Shown piece by piece: positions 44,251 through 54,114 of a stretch of 64,000 bases of DNA. Under the pieces are notes generated by a model. The model made no database searches, was not told the DNA's origin, and was given only the letters and a program-made list of their open reading frames with translations. This DNA comes from Sporobolomyces roseus. Its lineage: Eukaryota; Basidiomycota; Microbotryomycetes; Sporidiobolales; Sporidiobolaceae. Made by a program: the position numbers and the translations under genes. Position 1 is the first letter of the stretch; every line of letters starts with the position of its first letter. The stretch is taken from contig JADILM010000008.1 in assembly GCA_016617785.1 (NCBI GenBank), positions 372,001 through 436,000 on the forward strand, in the 5' to 3' direction.

Positions 44251-45454
44251 CTATAGAACGTCGAAAAGGTCTTCGACGGCGCAGCAGAACTACGTCGAGG
44301 TGGAGATACTATTAGTCGTCTACACGAGAGATAGTTGAGATCACGCCAACGTACCTTTCCACATGCTACACTCGCACTGAGGGAGTATTGAGAGATGGCA
44401 ACTTTCTCATCAACTAAATGATCCGCAAAGTTATCGGGTCTGTCGGCATCGTCACAGACCTACATAAGCCACAATCACAGTCGATATAGTTAACGGGAAT
44501 GAGACCCACCCATGAGCCATAGCACCGACGAAAACACAAATCGAATGAGTATCCGGAATCGTTGGCAGATATTTCGTCAACTTGACCGGGGTCGCATCGA
44601 ACGACAAAGTGATCTTGTGACAATTCGTCGGCAAGTGGTCGGTGATTGGATTCTTGATGACTTTCAACAGTTTCTCTGAACCGTTCAGGGATCGAATCGA
44701 GAGTTTGTGAAGGAGTTGAACTGTGCGAATCGAGAGTCGAGGAAGCTTAGTTTCCGAAGTTTGTTAGGTTAAAAAGAACTGAGATCAGGTTCAGACGCAC
44801 CCATGAGACCACCGAATCGTTTGAAAGTACGAGGAATTCGGACTGAGGGATTCACTTCGATCAAGACTCCCCGAGCAGTGTGAATGTAAACTTGTAACCT
44901 TCCCGCCTTGTTCAAAGGTGAATCAAGTAATGTCAACAAACACTGCACACTCTCTCCTTCATCAGCAACCATCTCACTAAAGGTGAAAGAGAGGAAGTGA
45001 AAGAGCGTACTTGATGAGTGATATCAGGTCTAGCATGAGCGATATCCCTTCCCATTTTAGCCAACACACCTTGATGATCATCACAATTCAACAAACTATA
45101 CTTCTCCTCTCCCTTTCCACCCCTCGCACCAGCAGGAGCTGAATGTTTGTAAGTTTCCAAACAAGCTTGTTCTAACACTACGATCAACCTCCTCGTTTGA
45201 TCCTTCTCTGCATTCGTTTTGGGAGCTTTAGGCGCGGTGGGTACGAGAGTTGGATTGAGAGGAGGTGAACCGGGTGCGGGTCGTTTACGAGAGGGTTTGG
45301 ATTGAGATGAAGAGGAAGAAGTCGAAGTGGATTGGAGTTTGGCCGAGGGGACGAAAGAGGGGGATGCAACGGATAAAGTGGATTTGAGAACGGGTTCCTT
45401 GATGGTAGTAGGGAGGTTGACCTTGGTTGCAGAGGTGGAAGGGGAATCACTCAT
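44251..45454 (-). CDS. EMG1: 18S rRNA pseudouridine N1-methyltransferase
   Basis: SPOUT-class methyltransferase (Nep1) that methylates a pseudouridine in 18S rRNA and is needed for small-subunit assembly in the nucleolus. The start [12 protein letters not shown] leads a Ser/Pro-rich extension of about 85 residues. The family core follows: [136 protein letters not shown] and [27 protein letters not shown]. The last exon was chosen because splicing to the acceptor at about 44290 gives [12 protein letters not shown], the normal C-terminus; reading through the intron gives a longer unrelated tail. It is divergent from SCO1. Confidence 0.95.
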
Positions 45455-45682
45455 TTTATTTTGATGAGGAAAGAGAAGAGGAAAGGGCGAAGAGAGGGAG
45501 AGAGTGACACTGGCGCTGCTAGATGCTTCCTGTTCGTTCCTAGAGAGTGTATGAGCTGTTCAGAGAGATTCGGAGTGGATGGTAACTGATCAAGTAGTAG
45601 AGTTCGCTCTCTCAAAAACTTTCAATTTGACTAAAGGTCGATCTTAACCTCTCCCCATTTACTCCCTCAAGCCATCCACAAC
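45455..45682. promoter_or_regulatory. Divergent promoter region EMG1 / SCO1
   Basis: These 228 bases lie between outward-facing start codons. A C/T tract precedes the SCO1 ATG (45645-45682). No specific site is assigned. Confidence 0.45.
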
Positions 45683-46922
45683 ATGCTCAGATCTACAGCG
45701 AATCTAATGAGAACAGCGACTCCTCGTCACGTAGCTTCAATCCCTCGTCAATTCGCCTTCACTTCTCCTCATCGGTTCCTATCAACCCCACCCTCTCCTC
45801 TCCCTCCCACTCCACCTCACCAATCAAATCAGACCATAGCAGCATCCGCAAACCCTTCCACCTCTTTCTCAGCTACTATGCAATCGAAAACCGCAGCTGG
45901 TGTGAGTTTTCCCTCTCACTTTCCAGCGTTCTCCCGACGATCGCTGACTTTCTCTCTCTCTCTCTCTTCCGTTGGATGACTAGCCATTCACGTTGAAAGC
46001 AGGAGCAGTATTCCTCGTGACTGGAGTAGCGTTGTACTTCTATTTCGAGAACGAGAAGAAAGCTTTGAAAGAGAGGAAACGACAAGAGAATGCGGCGGCT
46101 AGGATTGGGAGACCAAAGATTGGGGGTCCTTTCGAATTGACCGATCAGGATGGAAAGACCTTCACGGAGAAGGATTTGTTGGGGAAATGGAGTATGGTTT
46201 ACGTGAGTTTGAACGACTTGAGCGGAATCTTCGTTTTCTTGAGGAGAAGCTGAGATTGAACCATGTCGTCTATCACAGTTTGGATTCACTAATTGCCCAG
46301 ATATCTGTCCTGAGGAACTAGACAAGATGACGGATGTAGTCGAATCAATCTGTGCGTTTTCACTGTCTCTTTCTCTTCTTTCCCGCACAAATCTGATGTC
46401 TCTCTCTTCTTATCCGATCTAGCCAAATCGAACAAAGTCGACATCTTACCTGTATTCATCACTTGTGACCCTGCTCGGGATGATATCAAAGCCGTGAAAA
46501 CCTACGTTCGAGGTGAGTGACATGGATTCCCGCAATCATTCGTTTTTTCGCGACTGACGTTGCGAGTTCATCGTTGTTGTCATTTACAGACTTCCACCCC
46601 TCTCTAGTAGGCCTGACAGGTCCCTACGACGACATCAAACGAACGTGCAAAGCCTAGTCCGTTCCCCCTCTCTCTCCTTCCCCTTATCCCTCACTGACCC
46701 TTTCCCTTTCACAGTCGCGTCTATTTCTCGACTCCACCCAACGCGAAACCTACAGAAGATTATTTAGTAGATCACTCAATCTTCTTCTACTTGATGGATC
46801 CCAAAGGGAAGTTTGTGGATGCTTTTGGAAGGAGTATGGGAGCTAGGGAGGTTGAGGCAAAGGTCAAGGGCTATTTGGAGGAGTGGGAAGAGGGAGGAGG
46901 GAGAGGAGCTTGGAGTGATTAG
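45683..46922 (+). CDS. SCO1: Mitochondrial copper chaperone SCO1, full-length copy
   Basis: Inner-membrane thioredoxin-fold protein that loads copper into the CuA site of cytochrome c oxidase subunit 2. The start [19 protein letters not shown] is a presequence. A single membrane helix follows ([17 protein letters not shown]), then [11 protein letters not shown] facing the intermembrane space, [40 protein letters not shown] with the C-x-x-x-C copper site, [27 protein letters not shown], and [14 protein letters not shown] with the copper-ligand His. It ends GAWSD with stop at 46920-46922. Six or so exons. The last four exons exist as a broken copy at 4460-5180. The gene is tail-to-tail with C2/B2, as the broken copy is with C1/B1. 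Confidence 0.95.
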
Positions 46923-47196
46923 GGGGTCGTAGTGAAGGGATGATAGTGAAATGTTCATAGGAAGGGAATTGCACCGCTCGAAACGAGAAAGGCGAGAGGG
47001 AACACAGCATCTCGGGAGAGAGCAGAGTATGCTGACATACGTGACGCAGATCTACGTCTCAGGGAGAAGGTCGCGGGGAAGTAAAGGCGGAATCAGCCGT
47101 CGAAAGGAGGCAGCTTCGTTGGCTCGTTCGTTCAGCCTCTTCTCTTTTCTCGCTTCGGTTCTCGAGCCGTAATCTTTTTAGTTACACTGCGACCGA

Positions 47197-47520
47197 CTAA
47201 CGATAGGTATACCCATGAGGCATAGGAGGAGCGTAGAAGAGGGGAGGAGGAAGGTCAGGAGGGGGAACAGTACTGGGAGCTTGTCGAGCTTGACGTTCTT
47301 GACGGCGGAAGAGCAATTCGGGATCTTGCAACGTAGCAAATACAGCACTTCGACTCATCTCTTCGAAGCGAGTATCGGTGTAATGGAGGTTGTCCTATTC
47401 GAGCAGTCGTGAGAGTTTTCGACAACGAGAATTCTTCGAACGAAGGGGAAAGCTAACGATTTGACCTCGCGCAGCTTGAGTGTGTGATGAGACGGCAAGG
47501 CGACACATGGGGCTAGCTAG
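47197..47520 (-). pseudogene. Small ORF C, copy 2: interrupted
   Basis: The minus strand shows QAARGQIVSF, then a TAG after SRLLE (about 47397), then DNLHYTDTRFEEM, DPELLFRRQE and APPMPHGYTYR with stop at 47197-47199. Copy 1 at 3836-4177 reads through the same place with GGACAG instead of GAATAG. The upstream part is ten bases shorter than in copy 1. No start codon is identified. It lies between gene B2 and the SCO1 3' end. Conservation of the tail in two otherwise diverged copies suggests it once coded for protein. Confidence 0.4.
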
Positions 47521-47659
47521 ACGCGGGACTCTGCTCTGATACTCGAAGGAAAGAGCACTGCAGCGGTCGATCGCACCACAAAAGTCTCTCTCACTTCTCC
47601 CACTCTCGAGAGCTGGAAACAGGATCAAGCTAGTTTCACTTCACTACAGCTTTGAACGT

Positions 47660-49413
47660 TTACATTGAGCTCCAGCCGAATGGTAAAGGGTGAGGAATCG
47701 GTTCATTCGCTTCGCGCTGCCTTCGAAGTTCGACTCGATAAGGTAGATTCGAAGCTGCGATGTGACTTGGAGTGTTGAGGTTACGATCAAGTCGTGCAGA
47801 TTCTCGGTGCATCGATTCCTGAATCGTGTGAAAGTAAGAGTTTGGAAGAGCATTAATTTCGTAAGAATCCTTATCGGGGAACGAAAGAAAGGGCGACTTA
47901 CGTGCAGGTTTCGGCCAGCAGTGAGTATAGCGAATACGTCGGCCTAATCACGAAGCTGTCGTCAGGCAACCGATTCTCGTACCGATGGAAGAACGTACGG
48001 GGAGCTTTTTCGAAGGAAGCGGTCTCAACTCAGCGGGCAAGGTGATTGCCTGTTCACTAGAGTCTGTGAGCTGACAGAACACCCAGCCTAGTCATGATGG
48101 GACGCACTTTCGAGTCGAGAATACCGATGTTACGCATGGCGTCGATAGCGAGCATTGCGAAAGCGTGGCGAAGACCCGATGCGAAAGGGTCAAATGACGG
48201 TACAGAGCGAGATATTGTTGACGCTTGAGCGGCAGAGTAGGACAAGGTCGCTCTCTTGGGTGCTGATGCCTCAGTACCTCCGTAGACGCGAGTGTGAACC
48301 GCGACATGGCTTTTCCAGTCCGTCAAGAGAAAGCGTGAGCATCCGAATACTTGAGAGTACCTGTCTCTCGCAGATGTTAGTATCATCTGATCCTGACAGA
48401 GTTCAACAGTGGCAGCAAGACTGACATGAGGATCTGTGGTAAGTGAGCTTTCATACAATTTCCTTCCAAAGCGTCGAACGCGCTGCGAGACCATTCTAGC
48501 GGTTGCACGTAAGGCACACGCTGTATCAAGCAGTGTCAACAGTCGATACTTCTGTTCAAAACAGGTCAAAATAGGATAGCTCACCTTTTCCTCGACGATG
48601 ACCAAAAATTTCCGCAATTCCGGTTCCGTGACTGCGTCCAGTTCGTAAGCTCGGCGACTGACCAACACAATGGTGTGATCCAAAGTGATATTCTCTACGG
48701 ATGGACTTTCGTTAGATACAGCAATAATGGCAGGATTAGGCTCACTCAATGATTCGCCTGCGACGATATTTATCGATGATCCGCACTGAGCCGCTGGTAG
48801 AATGATGAGCTCTTCTCGAAGGTCTTCGTCAATAAGCTTGTTGAGTAGGTCGATCACAGGAAGTATACCGTTCGTCAGCGTAATGTCGCTGCCAAAGTAC
48901 AATGTCAGTGCTTTTGCGATTCGCAAAATCTGAGCCTTCGAACTCACCCGACATCTCCCTCTGAGTCCAGTACGCGCTTTGACTGTTCTGTTTTGGGGAT
49001 CCAGATACGAGCATATAGCAGCGAGACGCGATAAGTATCGAACAGCGCTTGAGAATAGCGTTTTTGCCATTCGACGTAGTGGATTTTCGTCTTGTCATAC
49101 TTCGCGGCGATAGCTGTTTTGTTCGCTCTGCTTCCACTCATGTTCTACCTGACTATAGGGAGCACGACTAAGGGCTCCTCCAACATTGACCAGGCGGATT
49201 GGAAGTTCGAACCATGTTCGTTTTGAGGCTGCGAGAACACTTCAGGAAAAGTCAGCAGAAACGAAGGCACGAGATTGAGCTCACCGCGAGTAGTAGTGAT
49301 TTGGAAGCCGACAGCCAGCTTCGCTGCTTTCTTTGACGAGGTTTCGAAACGTTGAAGGAGACCGACGATTGGGCTGGAGTGCGAGCTATAGGGGCGAATA
49401 CCGTGGTCGCCAT
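47660..49413 (-). CDS. PD-(D/E)XK-nuclease-like protein (gene B, copy 2), in-frame stop in exon 2
   Basis: Exon 1 (from 49413, MATTVFAPIARTP ... SLLLA) and exon 2 (PQNEHGSNFQSAWSMLEE) match gene B1, but exon 2 then meets a TAG at about 49148. Downstream the frame resumes: YVEWQKRYSQ, LDSEGDVG, an intron, DITLTNGILPVIDLLN, ITLDHTIVLVSRRAYE, FLVIVEEK, RFLLTD, VAVHTR and FDPFASGLRHAFAMLAIDAMR. The small exons AITLPAELRPLPSKKLP and ADVFAILTAGRNLH follow, then a terminal exon ending PFGWSSM at 47660. Downstream of the TAG an ATG at 49141 could start a shorter protein of about 390 residues keeping the E...D...ExK signature. The strict frame and splice conservation after the stop suggests recent loss or restarted translation rather than old decay. 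Confidence 0.6.
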
Positions 49414-49590
49414 ATTCGGTTTAGGGAAGTGTGGAGAGAGCGAGAGGATGAGTAGGGGTGAGAGAGTCGCGTGGAGGTAACCCCGGAAAGTCCGCGGCGA
49501 TGCTCAGGAAGCGCGAGCGAAACGGTTCTGCTCGTCCTCTTGCTTCCTCTTTCCCTCCTTATCCAACCTGATCCTGATCTACAAGCCTGA
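49414..49590. promoter_or_regulatory. Divergent intergenic region B2/A2
   Basis: 177 bases between the gene B2 and gene A2 start codons, matching the 170-base spacer of the left copy in arrangement. There is no obvious sequence match between the two spacers by eye. Confidence 0.45.
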
Positions 49591-50807
49591 ATGGACTCGC
49601 CGCCAGCCGGACTTGCGAGATCAGAGATCGCAGCTCTGAGAGCTCGTCAAAAGGTCATCAAAGCTGCTCCCCTTCGCAAGAACACTCTCCTACCCTTCAA
49701 TCTTCCTTCAATCTATCCCGAGTCGACTTACTCTCCCGATCAACGCACGACTGAATCACCGAATCCTCCCCGGCAATCCAGCGAATCTCTTCTCGCTCTC
49801 CTCGGCGCAAATTCTCGTCGGACCCTGAGCCTCAAGCTTGTGAAAGGGATCGAAAAGAAATCGTCAGTATGGAGAGCCCATATAGATGTGGAAGGAAGGA
49901 AGAGAAAGGTTGTCGTTAAGCTTTACGTAGATTCAGGATTGAACCGCGGGGAGTGGGATAGAGGAACCAGTACAGCCGAGAGAGAAGCAGCGGCGTAAGT
50001 GATAAACACTCATAACGCGTCCCAGTTTCAAGAGCTAAGAGTAAATTCAACACGATTAGCTATCGCTCGCTCCGCTCGACGCAGGGAGTAGACGTACCTA
50101 TCTGCTACGGATTCTTCAATTTCTCCGCTCCATGGAATGAAACAATCGTCGGCGTCATCTTGGAGGATCTCAGCAAGGTCTCAACGCCTCTCTCGTGCTG
50201 GGCGGCAAGCTACCTCACATCTGGCGAAGGTTTCGACGGATCATTCGACAGTGACGATGAACGTCGTGCTAGAAGCTCGCCAGAATCCGAAGCCGAGAGC
50301 GAGGATGAAAGTGAACGCAGAACGAGGGAGAGGCAACAGGCTGAGGAAGCTGTTCGCAAGGCAGAAGAACTAAAGAAGTTCGTGAGTCGCCTTTTTTCAT
50401 CAACATCGAGTAATTGCGAGCGAACTCACACATCAGATATGACACAGATACTTCGTCTCCATGAAGGGCAGCGTCGCCTTCACGATCGAGAACACCAAGT
50501 CCTGCCGGATCAGAACGACATCTTGGTTCTACGCTCCTCCACTCTCGTCGATCCCCACTTCGTGTTCACCGGCTTCAAGAGCACCTACTCGAAACTGAAC
50601 GCGGAGAAGGTCTTGAAGGAGGAATTGGCCGTGATGGAGAGGGAGTTGAAGGATGATTTCGGTGAAGACGAAACTCTAGGATTCTCGCGCGATTTCCGCG
50701 ATTGGCCCGAAAGGAGGCTGCGAGGAGAAATCAAACATGTCTTCGGCGACTATGTTGAGCATGAATGGCGCAAATTCGGGTTGTTCGATTACGTTGGAGA
50801 TGTCTAG
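49591..50807 (+). CDS. Kinase-like protein, predicted pseudokinase (gene A, copy 2)
   Basis: Exons 49591-49994, 50060-50381 and 50448-50807 give about 361 residues, close to the 365 of copy 1. Shared blocks are PLRKNTLLPF.LPS.YPES, VEGRKRKVVVKLY (beta-3 Lys), RSTQG.DVPICYGFFN and GVILEDL.K, a variable acidic insert (ESEDESERRTRERQ), then RRLHDREHQV and LVDPHFVFTGFKST. The catalytic-loop Asp is absent and the DFG motif reads F-T-G-F, so phosphotransfer is unlikely, as in copy 1. The open frame, conserved introns and similar length argue that it is still under selection. It is divergent from B2. No signal peptide or membrane helix. Confidence 0.75.
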
Positions 50808-51098
50808 ATATTTGACCTTTTCGTAACATTGAATAGCGACCGATTTCGTTTCGTCGTAGTCTGCTATCACGGTCATCAGCACTCGGTTGACCTCGAGAGA
50901 GAGCGGAGCAACGTACCTATCTCCTTTGTAACAGTGTTCGGCATCCTTGAGAGCCAACGAGTTTGACCGTGTCCTCTGATCGCTTTCCTTCCGGCTCGTG
51001 ACGGCGCAGGTCGAGCCCGAGTCGTTCAAAGTGATCTGAAGTAGCGAGGGAGTGCGGAGAGTCCTCCTCCTCCACGAGATTTGCGAGAACGTCGCCCT

Positions 51099-51802
51099 TT
51101 ATATCCTCGCTGACGGCAATACCTCCTCCATCCCAAACACAGCCAACACTCGCTCCAACCTCTCCCTACATTCCTCTACTCCACTCGTCTTATTAGCCCT
51201 ACCTCCAATCCCACTCATCATCTCCTCCATCTCCCTCATCTCCTTGCGATCTTTCAATTGTTGACTGATTCCCTCATCCTCATGACTCTTTGCATGTTCC
51301 TCTGCTTCCTCATCCACCGGTAATATCCTCACAGAGTCCAACTTCCCTAACGCATTGACAATCTCCCTTAGCTCTCCAACTACTTCTTCTTTCTTTCCAT
51401 CCTGAGTTTCGATCGAGTTGACGAGAATACCGGCATGTTTCGCACCGCTTGTGGTGGTCAATAGGGAGAGCAATGATGCTGCTATTCCTCGCAGCGAGCC
51501 TAATTCTCGAGCGTAAGGCGCAGCTAAAGCGAATCCTTGATCAAATCCTTGTTGAAGTTTGGCATTCTTGCCTGCTGTGATGCCATCTCGATAGCCAGCC
51601 TAGTCTCGAGTATCCCAATCAGATTCATGGACCACTCCAAGCAGAAGGGGAGGCTTACATCAGAGTAACGAGATGAAAGTTTCTCCCATTCTTGTTGAGA
51701 GATTTGTCGAGGAGCTGCAGAGGCTGTAGGTCCCGCATGAGGTTCGTCTTCATGCCAAGGGTCGTCGTCGATCATCGAAGAATCGTTGTTGTCGAAAGTC
51801 AT
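51099..51802 (-). CDS. YAE1: Yae1-family protein (Fe-S adaptor for ABCE1/Rli1)
   Basis: With Lto1, Yae1 brings the ABC ATPase Rli1 (ABCE1) to the cytosolic iron-sulfur targeting complex; it is needed for ribosome recycling and biogenesis. Two exons, 51802-51659 and 51599-51099, about 214 residues. Exon 1 has an acidic start (MTFDNNDSSMIDDDPW) with QEWEKLSSRYSD. The exon junction creates the family hallmark: AGYRDGITAGKN, then LQQGFDQGF and RELGSLRGIAASL, the glycine-every-four-residues helix repeat of the Yae1 N-terminal domain. The rest is charged and poorly conserved. Exon 2 is only recognised once the intron is removed. Confidence 0.88.
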
Positions 51803-52052
51803 CGTTTCGGTTCGAGGTGGGAGGGAACAAAAAGTTCGCTTTCGCAGACTTGCTGCTGACTTTCTTCAGCATCTCACTTCTCTCGCTTTCGACTCGAGCA
51901 AGAGCAAAGATTATTCGAAGGCTGCATTCCAGTGCGCCGATCGAAACAGATAAACGAAAGTGAAGGGAAATATAATATCCAAAAAGAATGAAAGAAGTGT
52001 CTTCCCGTTGTCTTCCCGACCAGCGGCAACGAAATGGGGAGGGCCTCATGCT

Positions 52053-53485
52053 CTATCCCTGCAGGACGTTGTCCCTGAAGTACTTGGCAGTGGCTTCAAG
52101 AGTGTTGCCAACGACGTTTCCAGCAGTTTTGTATTCGCATGCCTGCGAAAGAACCGGAGGAAACGTCAGCGATTGATCGAAATACTTGCAAACAAGGGAA
52201 GACGAGCTTACGTAGAAGTAGGCGTTGGTCTATAACGTCGAGGACATCAAGTAGAGGCGGAGTCAGTAAACAATACAGGAGTAAGCGAAAGACTGCGAAA
52301 TCCGACAGCATTTCTCTCGAAATCGAGCGCGAAACGTAGGCTGTTGCGACCTGGAGAGCTTCCATGGAGATGGAAAGAGACTCACCCAAGGAGCTTGATA
52401 CGTGAAAGTCAACGAAGGGCAGAGAGTTTCAGCACAACCAATTTCAGTCGTCGATTTCCAAACCTGTTCGCCACCGACTTCTTTAGTCAAGCAGGAATCG
52501 ACGAGCTGAAGCAAGAAGCAACGAACCTGTTGAGTGAAGTGACCGGTAGATCCATTGTAAGCAGGAGCTCCCCAATTGTAATCTTTCGCTTCGTCTAGCG
52601 AAAACGAACGAGACAAGCCAATAGAGTCAGTCTCACTAGTGAACAGATGAGAAGGGAGAGGCGACTTACTTGACCACATACCGATCGCGCCAGCTACATC
52701 ACTACCCCCACCAAAGTAAGCGGCAATGTTTTCTCCAGCATCAACCGCTTTTCCTCCTCCATGTCCGTAAGCGCACTTGTCAGTCCACGCCTGAGCGGCC
52801 GAGGCGAGTTCGTTTGACCTGTACATCATATGCGTGCATGATCAGCAGGGATCTACCGCGATCAATAGCAAGGAAGAGGGCGTACCAAGAAAGAGCAGGA
52901 ACTTTGTGTTTCGCACGAAGGTCGTTGTGGATCTCGAGGGAGTCCTTGGCGAGTCCCGGGAGGGAGGCCGATGAAGCTTGAGTCTTTGCGGGAACTGGAG
53001 CCTTCGAGCTAGTCTTTGAAGCAGGAGGAGAGATCTTCTCTTTCGAGGAAGTTTGACGAACGGGTGAAGCCGTAGGTTTCGCTTTCGTTCGAGTGGCGGT
53101 CGATTTGTGAGTGGTGACCTTTCTCGTCGAGGTTGGTTTCGAGACGCTCTTGGTCTTCTTGTGCTTCTTTGAGGACTTGGAAGAGTGTTTCGACTTTTTC
53201 CCTGATTTCGACGAGGTTTTAGAATCGCATTTTTTCGGGTGAACACGGCGGTGATGTTGAAAGTGCTGTTCAAGATCATAAATAGCGTCAATCAAAGATC
53301 GATCAGCGCGCTTTTCAGGACAAGGTCACGAAAAAAGACACAAGACGAACATTTCCAAAAGGGCGAGCAGTAGCAACGCTAGTCGATTGTTGTATAGTGA
53401 TAGTAGTGTCTTTGGTGACTACTGTTGCTGTAGTACTTGCTACGAGAGCGAGAGAGGCGAGGAGGAGTTGAGAGAGGACGACCAT
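52053..53485 (-). CDS. Secreted CAP-domain (SCP/PR-1/Pry) protein
   Basis: The start MVVLSQLLLASLALVAS is a signal peptide. A Ser/Thr/Lys/Pro-rich spacer of about 130 residues follows, probably O-glycosylated, then a CAP domain: LEIHNDLRAKHKVPALSWSNELA, WTDKCAYGHGG, GENIAAYFGG, WSDEAKDYNW, STGHFTQQVWKSTTEIGCAE, NAYFYACEYKTAGNVVG, ending RDNVLQG at 52053. The two His and two Glu of the CAP cavity are present. Yeast Pry proteins of this family bind sterols and fatty acids and export them. Seven or so exons, about 330 residues. The basic Lys-rich part of the spacer (SKSGKKSKHSSKSSKKHKK) is unusual and may bind cell-wall or extracellular polyanions. Confidence 0.9.
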
Positions 53486-54114
53486 TGTTGATTGAACGAG
53501 AAGGCGAACGAGAGTGTGTAGAAGAGCGAACGAAAGGTATCGAGGACCGGCCTTGAAGTGTGCTAGAGAGGAGTACGCGAGAGAATGAGAGAAGGAGAGG
53601 GAGGAGAGAGGAAGGGAGGGAGGGAAAGAGACAGAAGAGGCTCGAGAATGTTGCAACGGACAAGGACAGGAGGAAACGGCTCAAACACCGAGCATCGCTC
53701 ATGATCGAAGATGTGAAGAGTGGGACAACGCTTCGTAGTTGCGAGAAGCGCGAATCCGAGTTGAGAGAAAGCTTGCGAACGAAACGAGCGAAGACTCTCG
53801 ACGACAACGACGACAGAAGGACAGCAGGATTATGTACTTCAAACAATCTAAGGGGGAAAAGAGTGTACAAAGATGATATAGATCTAGGAGTAATCTTCTA
53901 CTCGTCGCGATCCACGAGAGAGAAGACTAGAATGCAAAAACTGACAACAAAACTCCCTGTTTCGCCATTTTACTGCTCGATTCTCCCAAGCAAGAACCGA
54001 CAGTCTCCTTCGTTCGTTACTTCCTACGACACATCCATTCGAGAGATTCGAGATATAAACAGTTTGAGAGGGATTCGAGGAGGAAGAGGGAAGGAAAGGG
54101 ACGGAGTAGGGGAA
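53486..54114. other. Intergenic region, CAP promoter and bHLH terminator
   Basis: These 629 bases lie between two minus-strand genes. The plus strand is A/G-rich, producing a long spurious open frame (53560-54186). No gene or repeat was seen. Confidence 0.4.

Larger units (their letters stand above)
46200..50807. repeat. Inverted segmental duplication, right copy (SCO1 tail-C2-B2-A2)
   Basis: Counterpart of 579-5180, in opposite orientation. The order read left to right is SCO1 3' exons, ORF C (minus), gene B (minus), gene A (plus). Exon phases match throughout. This copy carries the complete SCO1 gene, so it is probably the source for at least the SCO1 part. Gene B here has an in-frame TAG that the left copy lacks, so each copy has kept a different part intact. 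Confidence 0.85.

Noticed and set aside
44200..44340. Longer EMG1 C-terminus reading through the last intron
   Set aside because: Splicing at the acceptor near 44290 restores [12 protein letters not shown], the normal family ending; the read-through tail is unrelated.
49125..49150. Ultra-short intron (18-36 bases) rescuing the gene B2 stop
   Set aside because: Donor and acceptor words exist, but introns this short are not seen elsewhere in the window and B1 has no intron there.
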